Notes under the pieces: generated by a model
What the model was told of the DNA's origin: nothing
What the model saw: only the letters and a program-made list of their open reading frames with translations
Database searches by the model: none
Source: Candidatus Atribacteria bacterium
GTDB taxonomy: Bacteria; Atribacterota; Atribacteria; Atribacterales; Atribacteraceae
Direction of reading: 5' to 3'
Assembly: GCA_018056205.1 (NCBI GenBank)
Contig: JAGPGC010000003.1
Coordinates: 1 to 25,327, forward strand
DNA: 25,327 bases
Position numbers and translations under genes: made by a program
Shown: in pieces, positions 1 to 8,417 of the stretch
Numbering within the stretch: the stretch's first letter is position 1
How the letters are laid out: every line of letters begins with the position of its first letter

Positions 1-568
1 CTATATAACCACCCTGCTTCTTAACTTCTTGAGCAATCATTTTGCAATTTTCTAAGCTTCCTTTGCGACTAACACCAAAGGAACTATTGTTAATTTCAAT
101 CACTTGGTTAAACTCAACAGCTTTTTCCACTACCAATGGATAATTAACTGGATAGCGTGGGTTTCCTAAATGAGCAATAATATTGATGTAGGGGTTCTCC
201 AAGGCTTTAATTAAAATTGATGTGTAGTCAGAACGAATTTCTCCCCGATATACCTGAGGATGAAAAGAAACAATTCCAAAATCAATTTTCTTTAAGCTTT
301 GATTATCTAAATCTAAAGTTGAGTTTTCATCTAAAATATCAATTTCAGCTCCAAAAAATATTTCGATATTATCGATTTTTTTGGGAAAGTGACCCCGAGC
401 TTCAAAATAAATTGGTGCAGGACCACCAGGCATACTGGGACCATGTTCAGCCAAACCGATATACTGTAAGTTCTTTTGTTGCGCCACCATGGCAATTTCC
501 CGAATTGTACTAAAAGCATGTCCACTTACAATTGAATGAATATGTAAATCACCAACAATCTGGTACAT
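1..568 (-). CDS. PHP-domain metal-dependent phosphoesterase, YcdX-like (3' end outside window)
   Basis: The visible 189 codons begin at an ATG (566-568) preceded by an AGGAGAG ribosome site. The N-terminus carries the PHP metal-binding signature GDLHIHS (D7, H9, H11), followed by SGHAFST, AEHGPSMPGG, GAEIDIL, SFHP and IAHLGNP. This order is typical of the YcdX branch of PHP phosphatases, which have a trinuclear metal site and hydrolyse phosphate esters; the YcdX-like assignment rests on the HxH...SGHAxST spacing. Family members are usually about 240-250 residues, so roughly 50-60 C-terminal residues lie beyond the window edge. It is the last visible gene of a minus-strand series after the isomerase-like gene, separated from it by about 160 bp rich in inverted repeats. 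The substrate cannot be told from sequence. Confidence 0.88.
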   Translation of the reverse strand, partial: MYQIVGDLHIHSIVSGHAFSTIREIAMVAQQKNLQYIGLAEHGPSMPGGPAPIYFEARGHFPKKIDNIEIFFGAEIDILDENSTLDLDNQSLKKIDFGIVSFHPQVYRGEIRSDYTSILIKALENPYINIIAHLGNPRYPVNYPLVVEKAVEFNQVIEINNSSFGVSRKGSLENCKMIAQEVKKQGGYI

Positions 569-649
569 AGAATTGATCTCTCCTAAAAATACCGTAATGA
601 GTGATGAGTAAAAAAACTAAAAAGGCACCCACCCGGTCACTATGGGACA

Positions 650-733
650 CCCCTTCGTTGGAGGGGAATTTTTTAAAAGCCTTTCCTGGTTTGATTTTTT
701 ATTCCCCTCCCAAGAGGTGAATAAAAAATCAAA
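650..733. repeat. Nested inverted repeats between the isomerase-like and PHP genes
   Basis: Three pairings compete here. (i) 650-656 CCCCTTC pairs with 660-666 GGAGGGG around a GTT loop and is followed by T6 on the plus strand (669-674). (ii) 660-669 GGAGGGGAAT is an exact inverted copy of 701-710. (iii) 690-704 is a perfect 15-bp inverted copy of 719-733, extended inward by CCTC/GAGG with a 4-base loop. The third hairpin contains the stop codon (729-731) of the upstream minus-strand gene. No plus-strand gene ends here, and on the minus strand no T-run follows hairpin iii, so it is not a textbook terminator. It may be a palindromic dispersed element or an intercistronic processing/attenuation structure. 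Confidence 0.6.
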
Positions 734-1949
734 TTGGTTTTTTTATAAATTTTCTTATAAGATGATCAAATTCAGCATAGGGGGGGTCATTTAAAACATC
801 ATATTCTCGCAGCCACGAACTATAACAAGCAAAATAATAAAAATAAGCTACTAACAAACCTAAGGTATGTAAATCATTTCTTGGATATTGCAAATGAATA
901 AAAGATGATTCATTTTTTTTGACTTGATACTGAAGAGCTTTGATAGTTGCCAAATCATAGTCAGAAAAGGATCGTTTATCTAAAAATTGCAATTCTTTTC
1001 CTAAATAAGAATCTTCCTTTACTTTTAGAGGAAAATTGATAGGACTTTGTAATTCTTGACTCGATTTACTCTGGTTTAAAATAAAAAACAGATCTTTATC
1101 ATTACAAGATAATATGGGTTCCAAATAGTTACTTTTTAATGATTCAAGGGTTAAGATCTTGATTTGAAAACCTGCACCCTCTCCATTCAAGCTTTCTTCC
1201 AATAATGGTTCAAGAGCTCTTAAAAGAGCATAAACAGGATAAGAATCGACAACAAAATAAAGCCTTTGAATTCCTTTTGTTTGAATTTGAAAAACTATTT
1301 GAGCAGTTGACATTGCTTCATCCTTGCAAAACAAAAAACCTTCTTCACATCCTTCAACTAAATCCTTAATTGGCAAATTCATAGTATAAAGTGGAAGATA
1401 TAATAGTTCAGAGTGATGCCAAAATCGACAATTCTCAGTTTCAACCGGATAAAAAGGGAAAAAAAGGAGACGAGCAAATTCTGACATTATTCCCACTTCC
1501 GGCCCCACGAACACTTTTTTCCCCTGGTTCAACATCATGACCAACTTAATGAGATCAAGCTCATCTAAGGTACGCCCTAAAACAACAAAAACCGTATTTA
1601 ATTGATCAGCAGACTGGCCTAATTTAAAAAGATATTCGGGGTGAGACGATGAACAAAAACGATAGTCGTAATTGGTTTGGATCGATGGTGATTCAGTATA
1701 AAAACTTGCTAAGAATTGAATAATATCATCTTTACCAATCCAAACAATGTGTTGGTTAGCTTGCAAAATATTACGGTTAAAACTATTAATCCGATCAATA
1801 TTAATTGTCCAACTTACAAATGGAGGAAGGGGAAAACCATTAAAAAAACTATTTGCTTTAAGGTTCACGTCAAAATTAACATCAGAAAGTTTAGTAAAAC
1901 TTTTAAATATTAATTTCGACTTTATTTTTCTTCTCTGGTTTTTTGCCAT
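729..1949 (-). CDS. Divergent glucose-6-phosphate isomerase (SIS)-like protein, probably not an isomerase
   Basis: This 406-aa protein has no clear family on its face, but its layout follows phosphoglucose isomerase. IVWIGKDD (68-75) sits where GIGGS is expected. [12 protein letters not shown] (119-130) sits where the phosphate-binding SKSGTT loop is expected. [15 protein letters not shown] (247-261) resembles the xQLxAESLGKEGKG motif. The C-terminus ([18 protein letters not shown], then [16 protein letters not shown]) resembles the final helix and the PFDQPxVExxK segment. The glycine/serine-rich sugar-phosphate loops and the final lysine are lost, so normal isomerase activity is unlikely. 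The start overlaps the end of cimA by 28 bp and has only a weak, distant GGAAG ribosome site, suggesting translational coupling; a downstream start cannot be excluded. The family link is inferred by eye from motif order. Confidence 0.6.
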   Translation of the reverse strand: MAKNQRRKIKSKLIFKSFTKLSDVNFDVNLKANSFFNGFPLPPFVSWTINIDRINSFNRNILQANQHIVWIGKDDIIQFLASFYTESPSIQTNYDYRFCSSSHPEYLFKLGQSADQLNTVFVVLGRTLDELDLIKLVMMLNQGKKVFVGPEVGIMSEFARLLFFPFYPVETENCRFWHHSELLYLPLYTMNLPIKDLVEGCEEGFLFCKDEAMSTAQIVFQIQTKGIQRLYFVVDSYPVYALLRALEPLLEESLNGEGAGFQIKILTLESLKSNYLEPILSCNDKDLFFILNQSKSSQELQSPINFPLKVKEDSYLGKELQFLDKRSFSDYDLATIKALQYQVKKNESSFIHLQYPRNDLHTLGLLVAYFYYFACYSSWLREYDVLNDPPYAEFDHLIRKFIKKPI

Positions 1950-3502
1950 AAGCCGTATTTAATACTATCTTCCAAGGCTTCCCAGCTCGCTTCTATGACA
2001 TCAGTGGAAACTCCAACCGTTCCCCAAGTATGGCTGCCATCAGTTGTCTGGATTAGAACCCGAATTTTGGCTGCTGTTCCGTCTTTTTCATTTAAGACTC
2101 GAACTTTGTAATCGCTTAATCGAATTCTTTTTAACTGAGGATATAGATTCTCGAGAGCTTTTCTTAGTGCGTTATCTAAGGCATGAACTGGACCATCACC
2201 TTCAGCAGCAGTATGTACGAAATTATTATCAACATTCAATTTGATAGTTGCTTCGGTAATGACTCCCTCATCTCCTCTCTTCTCTACGATTACTCTAAAT
2301 CCTTGCAGAGTGAAAAAATTCATGGTTTCACCTAAGGTTTCACGGAGCATCATCTCAAAAGAAGCATCGGCTCCTTCATATTGATATCCATAAGATTCAG
2401 ATTCTTTAATTTTCTCGATTAAAGACATCACCCGAGGATCATCCGGCTGCAAATCAACTCCAATTTCTTGAGCACGATAAATGATATTGCTCTTGCCAGC
2501 TTGTTCTGAAACTAAAATTCGTCTTTGATTACCTACCAAATCTGGAATAATATGTTCATAGGTCAATGGATCTCTCATGATGGCACTAGCATGTATACCA
2601 CCTTTGTGAGTAAAAGCACTCTTGCCTACAAATGGTTGATAATGATTTGGTCGCAGGTTGGCTGTTTCATCAACGAAATGCGAAATATCAACTAATTTTT
2701 TTAATTGTTCCTCAGCTAAACAGGGAATCCCCATTTTTAAAACTAAATTAGGAATAATGCTACAAAGATTAGCATTGCCACAACGTTCTCCATATCCATT
2801 AAAGGTTCCCTGTATGTGGTTTGCCCCACATCTAACCGCAATCAAGCTGTTGGCTACAGCTACTCCACTATCATTATGAGCATGCATTCCAATTTCAAAA
2901 GATTCTGGAAGTTGAGACCTAACCTGTGAAAATATCGTCTCAATTTCATGCGGCAATGCTCCGCCATTGGTATCACAAAGAATTATTGCATCAGCTCCAG
3001 CATTATAAGCCACTTCTATGGTTTTTAATGCGTAAATTTGATCCTGTTTATAACCATCAAAAAAATGCTCAGCATCAAAAAAAACAGTTTTTCCCGCTGA
3101 CTTTAAAAAGTTGATGGAATCATCAATCATTTTAAGATTTTCATCAAGGGTGGTACGCAAAGCTCGCTTTACATGTAAAGTCCAGGACTTTCCAAATATG
3201 GTTATGATTGGTGATCCAGCCTCAAGAAGAAGCCGCAGGTTTTTATCTTGGCCTGGTTCAGTTTCTGCCTTTCTGGTACTTCCAAAAGCGCATATTTTCG
3301 CATTCCGAAAAGAAATTTTTTGGGCTTTTTCAAAAAAAGCAATATCTTTTGGATTTGACCCCGGCCAACCACCTTCAATGTAGTGAATGCCTAACTCGTC
3401 GAGCTTTTGAGCGATTTGGAGTTTATCTTGAACCGAGAAATTGATTCCCTCCATTTGAGAACCATCCCGCAGGGTGGTATCGTATATTTTAACTTTGGTC
3501 AT
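1922..3502 (-). CDS. cimA: (R)-citramalate synthase
   Basis: This 526-aa enzyme condenses pyruvate and acetyl-CoA to (R)-citramalate, the threonine-independent entry to isoleucine synthesis. The catalytic TIM barrel starts with [15 protein letters not shown] (metal Asp near residue 8, Arg12) and continues with [36 protein letters not shown] (metal-binding HxH), [12 protein letters not shown] and [21 protein letters not shown] and the FDGYK segment are typical of the CimA subgroup rather than isopropylmalate or homocitrate synthases. The C-terminal part (about 390-515) is the LeuA-type allosteric dimer domain with [12 protein letters not shown]. An upstream ATG at 3541 exists, but the ATG at 3502 has a GGAGGA ribosome site seven bases away and fits family N-termini. 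It lies 35 bp after the HAD-IIA gene and overlaps the following gene. No other isoleucine genes are in the window. Confidence 0.96.
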   Translation of the reverse strand: MTKVKIYDTTLRDGSQMEGINFSVQDKLQIAQKLDELGIHYIEGGWPGSNPKDIAFFEKAQKISFRNAKICAFGSTRKAETEPGQDKNLRLLLEAGSPIITIFGKSWTLHVKRALRTTLDENLKMIDDSINFLKSAGKTVFFDAEHFFDGYKQDQIYALKTIEVAYNAGADAIILCDTNGGALPHEIETIFSQVRSQLPESFEIGMHAHNDSGVAVANSLIAVRCGANHIQGTFNGYGERCGNANLCSIIPNLVLKMGIPCLAEEQLKKLVDISHFVDETANLRPNHYQPFVGKSAFTHKGGIHASAIMRDPLTYEHIIPDLVGNQRRILVSEQAGKSNIIYRAQEIGVDLQPDDPRVMSLIEKIKESESYGYQYEGADASFEMMLRETLGETMNFFTLQGFRVIVEKRGDEGVITEATIKLNVDNNFVHTAAEGDGPVHALDNALRKALENLYPQLKRIRLSDYKVRVLNEKDGTAAKIRVLIQTTDGSHTWGTVGVSTDVIEASWEALEDSIKYGLWQKTREEK

Positions 3503-3537
3503 GTCTTTTGTCCTCCATCCCAGATTCAAACTACACT

Positions 3538-4344
3538 TCAAGCCTCGCCTTTCATCAACATTATCTTTTTCAATTCGATAAGATTTTCCACTATCATATC
3601 AGGAATAATGCCAGTTTTCTTTACATCCTCTCCTTGATGAACTCCAGTTAAAACTAAAATCGAAAAAATGTTATGTTGTTTAGCTAAAATAATATCGGTG
3701 TCCAAACGATCACCAATTAAAATTGTATCCTCAATAGAAAAACCAGTTATTTCCAACAGAAATTGGATTGACTCTGGTCGTGGTTTTCCCAGCACTTTAG
3801 CTTTGGTATCTGTGCAGGCTTCGATACTGGCTAAAAGTGCTCCACAACCAGGAATTAATCCATCTTCCATAGGATAGGTCAAATCTGGATTGGTACCATA
3901 TAACTGAGCTCCCCTTAAAACATATCTCATGGCTTTAGTAAGTTTATTAAAGTTAAATTGCCGATCCATACCTACTACCACAAAATCCACTTTCTCACTC
4001 GAGGAATCATCAATAATTTGAATACCGCTTTTTTGGAGTTCATCCCGAATTCCTTCTTCTCCAATACAAAACACCTTGGATTGAGGATGTTCTTTGGCAA
4101 TATAGTAGGCAGTAATCGAACTAGAACTGATAATCTCATCTCGGGTTGCAAAAATATTCATACTTTTAAGTTTATTGACATATTGATCTTTAGTTATCGT
4201 AGAGTTATTAGAAAAAAATGCAATTTTTGAATTTCGTTCACGGAGAAAACGAAAAAAGTCAGCACTTCCTGGAAGAGGATGTTGACCCCGATAAATAACT
4301 CCATCCATATCAATAATAAAATTTTTATATCTCTCCCATTCCAA
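3538..4344 (-). CDS. HAD-superfamily IIA hydrolase (NagD / 4-nitrophenylphosphatase type)
   Basis: A sugar- or nucleotide-phosphatase-like HAD protein of about 268 aa. Motif I is [12 protein letters not shown] (nucleophile D12, acid/base D14 from the chosen start), motif [12 protein letters not shown], then the IIA cap with [21 protein letters not shown], the motif III lysine in GKPRPE, and motif [10 protein letters not shown]. This matches the NagD/AraL/phosphoglycolate phosphatase branch; the substrate is not predictable. A TTG at 4342-4344 is preferred because AGAAGAAGG lies about six bases upstream. A TTG at 4362 would add six residues but has AAAAGGGG directly abutting it. It heads a minus-strand series with cimA and diverges from the ABC exporter genes across only 56 bp, so promoters must be packed back to back. 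Confidence 0.9.
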   Translation of the reverse strand: MEWERYKNFIIDMDGVIYRGQHPLPGSADFFRFLRERNSKIAFFSNNSTITKDQYVNKLKSMNIFATRDEIISSSSITAYYIAKEHPQSKVFCIGEEGIRDELQKSGIQIIDDSSSEKVDFVVVGMDRQFNFNKLTKAMRYVLRGAQLYGTNPDLTYPMEDGLIPGCGALLASIEACTDTKAKVLGKPRPESIQFLLEITGFSIEDTILIGDRLDTDIILAKQHNIFSILVLTGVHQGEDVKKTGIIPDMIVENLIELKKIMLMKGEA

Positions 4345-4373
4345 ATACACCCTTCTTCTCAACCCCTTTTTTT

Positions 4374-4383
4374 AATATAATAC
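4374..4383. promoter_or_regulatory. Possible back-to-back -10 region between divergent genes
   Basis: The only AT-rich spot in the 56-bp gap holds TATAAT on the plus strand (4376-4381) and overlapping TATTAT/TATATT on the minus strand. Plus-strand transcription would begin near 4388, just before the AGGAAAGGA ribosome site of the ATPase. Neither side shows a good -35 box. Confidence 0.35.
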
Positions 4384-4400
4384 TCTTTGATAGGAAAGGA

Positions 4401-5319
4401 GTGAACTCCATTCGCTTACCCAGCTCTTAAGTTTAATCATATTACCAAATGCTATGGTGAAAATACAATCCTCAATGATATTATTCTTGAGGTTAACCCA
4501 GGAGATATTTTTGGTTTTCTTGGTAATAATGGCTCGGGGAAAACCACCACTATTCGCATTTTATTCGGTTTAGTACATCCCACCCAGGGTACTTTTCAGG
4601 TTTTCAATTACTTTTGTCCCGCCCAACTAAACCAGGCAAAACAAATAATGGGTGGTGTTATTGATATCCCATCATTTTATGAAACTTTGAGCGGACGGGA
4701 AAACCTCCGATTACTTGCCTCACTTTCCAATTACCTACCAAGTAAATCAGAAATAGAAACAATTACATCCATGGTTGGTATTGAATCCATTATCGATAAA
4801 CCGGTGGTAACTTATTCAAATGGTCAGAAGAGAAGATTATCAATCGCTCAAGCTTTGCTTCCCCGACCCCAAATTATAGTTTTAGACGAACCAACCTCGG
4901 GATTGGATCCTCAAGGTGTAAAAAGTATTCGAAATTTGATACTCCAGCTCAATCAAGAATATGGATTAACTGTCTTTTTTTCTTCTCACCTCTTAAGTGA
5001 AGTTCAGAAAATATGTAATCGTATTTCAATAATTAATAAAGGAAAAATAATAAAAACCGCCGATGTTCAAGACTTTTTATTTGATTCATTTTTCAGTATT
5101 CTGGCAACTCCGGCTGAGTCTTTACTCAGCTTTTTAAAAGAAAAAAACATATCTTATCGTTTCCAGGAAAAATATATTCTGGCAAGCTTTGATGAAAACC
5201 AAATACCAGAAATTATTCAAGAACTTACTAAAAGAAACATTTTAATATACGAAATATTCCGTCACCAACTAAGCTTAGAAGAAGCTTTTCTGACAACTAT
5301 TGAAGGAGATAATATATGA
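4401..5319 (+). CDS. ABC-2 type exporter ATPase, with apparent +1 frameshift near the start
   Basis: An ATP-binding subunit of about 306 aa of the BcrA/CcmA type. Walker A is GFLGNNGSGKTTT, the signature is YSNGQKRRLSIAQ (SNGQ rather than LSGGQ, common in this group), Walker B is IIVLDEPTSGLDPQG and the H-loop is FFSSHLLSE. A C-terminal extension follows from about 5080. Homology in this frame runs upstream to codons reading ALKFNHITKCYG, but that frame has no ATG, GTG or TTG after its stop at 4402-4404. The only start with a ribosome site (AGGAAAGGA) is the GTG at 4401, one frame off; it would stop at 4428-4430. Skipping one base in CCC (4419-4421) gives a natural N-terminus, MNSIRLPALKFNHITKCYG. 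So there is a sequencing indel, a real frameshift mutation, or recoding at CCC-A. It overlaps the permease by ATGA. Confidence 0.85.
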
Positions 5320-6131
5320 ATATTCTTCATTCCGAGATACAAAAAATAAAGGCAAATTATCGAACTTATTGCGGATTAATCGTTCTATGGGGGTTGGGAA
5401 TTTTAATCGGAATAAATGTTTGGTACAACCCTTCTCTTCTTCCCTTAAAACAAATCGGCTTCCGAATAAGTGGCCTCTACGTTCCTGGTTTAACCCTCTA
5501 TCCATTAGCAGTGGTTGGTCCAGTGGTTGCAGTATTAATTGCTGGTGAAAGTATTGCTGGTGAAAGAATCAAAGGAACTCTACGTATGATTTTAACTCGA
5601 CCGATTTCTCGGAGTCGAATTTATTTGGGAAAATTAAGTCTAATTATTTTATATTCACTTTTTATGGTTTTTTCTACCTTATTACTCACCAGTTTATTAG
5701 GTTTCTTCCTTTTTGGAGGGGGTACCGTCGTTCTTCCCGTTGAATTGAATGACATGACCTCTGGCTTTTTTACTCTTTCCGCTCCCGAAGCATTATTAAG
5801 ACTTATCTTTGCTGGACTGACTTTATCCTTCTATATTCTAACTTATGCTTCCATAGCTTTATGCCTTTCTTCTTTCCTCACTAATTCATTGGCCAGTCCA
5901 ATTTTTACCTTAATATTTACTGCGGCTTCAACCGTCATTCAAAATCTTGAAGTTTTTAAACCAATATCTTCTTACCTTATCACTCGTCATTTACTTTCTT
6001 GGCAGAACTTATTGAATCAATCAATCGAATGGGATAAATTATTTTTTTCGCTTATTATTGTTGGTTCTTATTTTCTGGGAAGTCTCCTCATCGGAATTAC
6101 CGTTTTTAATCGAATAGATGAAAAAGCTTAG
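5316..6131 (+). CDS. ABC-2 type transporter permease
   Basis: A 271-aa integral membrane protein with about six hydrophobic segments (roughly residues 20-40, 58-78, 108-135, 160-185, 190-210 and 243-262). The cytoplasmic stretch GESIAGERIKGTLRMILTRPISRSRIYLGK between segments 2 and 3 is the hallmark coupling loop of ABC-2 permeases (E-x-x-x-GT-x-x-x-L-x-x-P-x-S-R). Its ATG overlaps the ATPase stop in an ATGA, so the two are translationally coupled and probably form a homodimeric or heterodimeric exporter for a drug, peptide or lipid. No immunity, lantibiotic or two-component genes are next to it, so the substrate is unknown. It ends 22 bp from the convergent nrdJ stop. Confidence 0.92.
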   Translation: MNILHSEIQKIKANYRTYCGLIVLWGLGILIGINVWYNPSLLPLKQIGFRISGLYVPGLTLYPLAVVGPVVAVLIAGESIAGERIKGTLRMILTRPISRSRIYLGKLSLIILYSLFMVFSTLLLTSLLGFFLFGGGTVVLPVELNDMTSGFFTLSAPEALLRLIFAGLTLSFYILTYASIALCLSSFLTNSLASPIFTLIFTAASTVIQNLEVFKPISSYLITRHLLSWQNLLNQSIEWDKLFFSLIIVGSYFLGSLLIGITVFNRIDEKA

Positions 6132-6153
6132 TGGCTAACCCCTGGTTTAATTT

Positions 6154-8199
6154 TTAGCAGTTTTCACATTCCTTTCCTCCAGAACCTAAATAAAACACTT
6201 GACTTTCTCGGCTTTGATAACGATAAACAGTTATACCTTTACAACCGAGTTGATGAGCTAGGAAATAAACTTGGCTGATTTCTTCAGGAGAAGCTTCAGG
6301 AGGAAGGTTGATGGTTTTGGATACTGCGTTATCAACTTGTTTTTGAAACACTGCTTGCATATTAACTTGAAAGGTTGGAGCAATCTCAAAGGCAGTAAGA
6401 AAAAGCGAATGAAGCTGTTCGGGTATTCCATCAATATCTTTCAATGAACCCTTTTCCCAGATTTTTTCTCTAATTTTCTCATCAATTTTTAAAGTTTTCA
6501 GGTGTTCCTCTAACAGGGGATTAACCTCAATAAACTCAGTATTTTCTAAAACAAATCGTCTGAAAATAAGGGCAAAATAAGGTTCTATTCCACTGGAACA
6601 CCCCGCAATGAGACTTATTGTCCCAGTAGGAGCAATCGATATCAAGGTGGCATTGCGAAGTTTTAAATTCTTAGGAGCATAGATACTCTTTTGATAGTTA
6701 GGAAAAACCCCTCTTTTTTCTGCCAACTTTTGCGAAGCCACCTTAGCTGTAGAGGCAATAAAAGTTATAAGTTGCTCAGCAATTTGAAGAGCTTGGTCGG
6801 AATAATAGGAAATACCCAGTTTACAGAGTAGATCGGCAAATCCCATAACCCCTAACCCAATCTTTCGATTGGCTTTTACCACTTTTTCAACGATGGGTAA
6901 AGGATAGCGGTTGATATCAATAACATTATCTAAAAAATGGACGGAATCAAAAATAATCTGCTGAAGTTTTTGATAATCAATTTTACCATCTTGAATTATT
7001 TTGGAAAGATTAATTGAGCCAAGATTACATGATTCATAGGGAAATAATGGGACTTCTCCGCAGGGATTGGTAGCTTCCAGTTGTCCTAAGGATGGGATAG
7101 GATTGTTTCGATTAATTTCATCTAAAAAAATCAAGCCCGGTTCTCCCGATTTCCAAACACTATCAATAATTAGGTCAAATAATTCTCGAGCATTCACTGA
7201 TGATACCGCCTTTCTTAAATGCGGATCAATTAAGCTCATTTTTTCCCGGTGATGAACTTTATCCATCTCTTCATCGGTTATAGCTACTGATAGATTGAAG
7301 TTTTCAAGAAAACCAGGCTTACTCTTGGCCATAATGAACTCACGAATATCGGGGTGGTTGAATCGGAGAATTCCCATGTTAGCCCCCCGCCTTCGTCCAC
7401 CTTGTTTTACAACATCGGTAGCTGTATCAAAGATCCTCATAAAGGAAACTGGTCCTGAAGCTCGCCCACCAGTTGAAGAAACACGGTCACCCTTAGGTCG
7501 CAGTTGCGAAAAATTAAAACCAGTTCCTCCCCCTGATTTATGAATAATCGCCATGTCTCTCAAAGTATTAAAAATTCCTTCAATCGAATCTTCAACAGGT
7601 AATACAAAACAAGCCGAAAGTTGTCCAAGGGAAGTTCCTGCGTTCATCAAAGTTGGAGAGTTCGGTAAAAATTCCAATGAGGTAAGCAGTTGGTAAAATT
7701 TTTCGTAACTTTCATTGGCATCTTGCCCATAGAGACGATCGGCATCAGCCACCGCCTGAGCAACTCGTTTCATCATTCCCTTGGGGGTTTCCTGGATTTC
7801 ACCTTCTTCGTTTTTAAGAAGATATCGTTCTTTTAAAACTTGAATAGCATTAAAGCTAAGCTTCAGATCGTCTTGAACCCCAAACAAATTCCACTTGGTT
7901 TCTCTAATTTCTCTTCGCTTTTCCCTATAGAGAATATAAGCTTTAGCTACCTGGGAAAGAGAATGACTCATTAACACTCTTTCAACTTCATCCTGGATTT
8001 CTTCAACTGACGGAATTGACCCAATTCGATCGGCAGGGAGGTTTTCCACTACTTCACGAGCTAACTCTTCAGCTTTGCCTGGTTGATAATAGCCAGTAGC
8101 CTGAAGTGCTTGTTCAATAGCACGGACTATTTTTTTTATAGAGAAAGGTTCTATCGTTCCATCTCTTTTTTTTACCTGTGAAAAAGCGACCTCAACCAA
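6154..8199 (-). CDS. nrdJ: Adenosylcobalamin-dependent (class II) ribonucleoside-diphosphate reductase
   Basis: A 681-aa cytosolic enzyme that makes deoxyribonucleotides without oxygen, using coenzyme B12 to generate the radical. An N-terminal ATP-cone (about 5-95; VKKRDGTIEPF) provides allosteric activity control. The catalytic barrel has LSACFVLPVEDS (redox C197), ATNPCGEVPLFPYESCNLGSIN (radical C380, E382; redox partner C391, with the 11-residue spacing seen in the Thermotoga enzyme), GLGVMGFADLL and APTGTISLIAGCSSGIEP. The tail ends in CENC (C678, C681), the pair re-reduced by thioredoxin. The chosen start is a TTG with GAAGGAGGG seven bases upstream; reading further upstream runs into the small zinc-ribbon gene. 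It is coupled to that gene by a 2-bp gap. No NrdA/B or NrdD is present in the window. Confidence 0.96.
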   Translation of the reverse strand: MVEVAFSQVKKRDGTIEPFSIKKIVRAIEQALQATGYYQPGKAEELAREVVENLPADRIGSIPSVEEIQDEVERVLMSHSLSQVAKAYILYREKRREIRETKWNLFGVQDDLKLSFNAIQVLKERYLLKNEEGEIQETPKGMMKRVAQAVADADRLYGQDANESYEKFYQLLTSLEFLPNSPTLMNAGTSLGQLSACFVLPVEDSIEGIFNTLRDMAIIHKSGGGTGFNFSQLRPKGDRVSSTGGRASGPVSFMRIFDTATDVVKQGGRRRGANMGILRFNHPDIREFIMAKSKPGFLENFNLSVAITDEEMDKVHHREKMSLIDPHLRKAVSSVNARELFDLIIDSVWKSGEPGLIFLDEINRNNPIPSLGQLEATNPCGEVPLFPYESCNLGSINLSKIIQDGKIDYQKLQQIIFDSVHFLDNVIDINRYPLPIVEKVVKANRKIGLGVMGFADLLCKLGISYYSDQALQIAEQLITFIASTAKVASQKLAEKRGVFPNYQKSIYAPKNLKLRNATLISIAPTGTISLIAGCSSGIEPYFALIFRRFVLENTEFIEVNPLLEEHLKTLKIDEKIREKIWEKGSLKDIDGIPEQLHSLFLTAFEIAPTFQVNMQAVFQKQVDNAVSKTINLPPEASPEEISQVYFLAHQLGCKGITVYRYQSRESQVFYLGSGGKECENC

Positions 8200-8201
8200 A
8201 C

Positions 8202-8330
8202 TTAACCCTCCTTCTTTTGATTTTCCTCCTTTTTTACAAAAGAGCCCTTCATCCCACAATTTGAGCATTTTTGAGGTTTACAGCGACTTTCTTTTTCCAA
8301 TCCACAGGATTCACAAATCCAAACTGCCAT
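8202..8330 (-). CDS. Small zinc-ribbon / rubredoxin-like protein (42 aa)
   Basis: A 42-residue protein starting at an ATG with GGTGGAG upstream. It has two CxxC knuckles, WICESCG (C6, C9) and KCSNCG (C22, C25), with an additional C17 in RCKP, and a lysine-rich tail. The CxxC...RCKPxxCxxCG layout belongs to short zinc-ribbon or rubredoxin-like proteins found in anaerobes. Its stop is 2 bp before the nrdJ TTG and the nrdJ ribosome site lies within its last codons, so both are translated together. A role as a redox or metal-binding partner of the reductase is inference from this coupling alone. Confidence 0.75.
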   Translation of the reverse strand: MAVWICESCGLEKESRCKPQKCSNCGMKGSFVKKEENQKKEG

Positions 8331-8347
8331 TTTCAGCTCCACCTTTC

Positions 8348-8371
8348 TTTTGGTAAATATTTTCACCAAAA
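8348..8371. promoter_or_regulatory. Imperfect 24-bp palindrome upstream of the zinc ribbon-nrdJ pair
   Basis: TTTTGGT...ACCAAAA arms (8348-8354 and 8365-8371) flank an AT-rich centre, 18 bp before the zinc-ribbon ATG. On the minus strand a TATATAAA stretch lies upstream, near 8398-8405. The position suits an operator, but the sequence is not the usual NrdR box and no regulator can be named. Confidence 0.3.
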
Positions 8372-8417
8372 TTATTAATAAAGACGCCACACTTTTTATA
8401 TAAGCATAATTTAAAAA

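Noticed and set aside
217..513. Plus-strand open frame of 98 codons
   Set aside because: It lies antisense to the PHP gene, whose conserved metal-binding motifs are clear on the minus strand; no ribosome site supports the plus frame.
2044..3637. Several plus-strand frames of 60-90 codons opposite cimA
   Set aside because: All are shadows of the well-conserved cimA frame, without ribosome sites or recognisable motifs.
4648..5319. ATG at 4648 as the start of the ABC ATPase
   Set aside because: It would remove Walker A, which is plainly encoded in the same frame upstream of it.
8202..8390. Longer 62-aa version of the zinc-ribbon protein
   Set aside because: The extra 20 residues are unlike the family and lack a ribosome site, while the ATG at 8330 has GGTGGAG upstream.
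8331..8417. Cobalamin riboswitch or NrdR boxes before nrdJ
   Set aside because: The gap is only 87 bp, too short for a B12 riboswitch, and the palindrome there does not match the NrdR box pattern.
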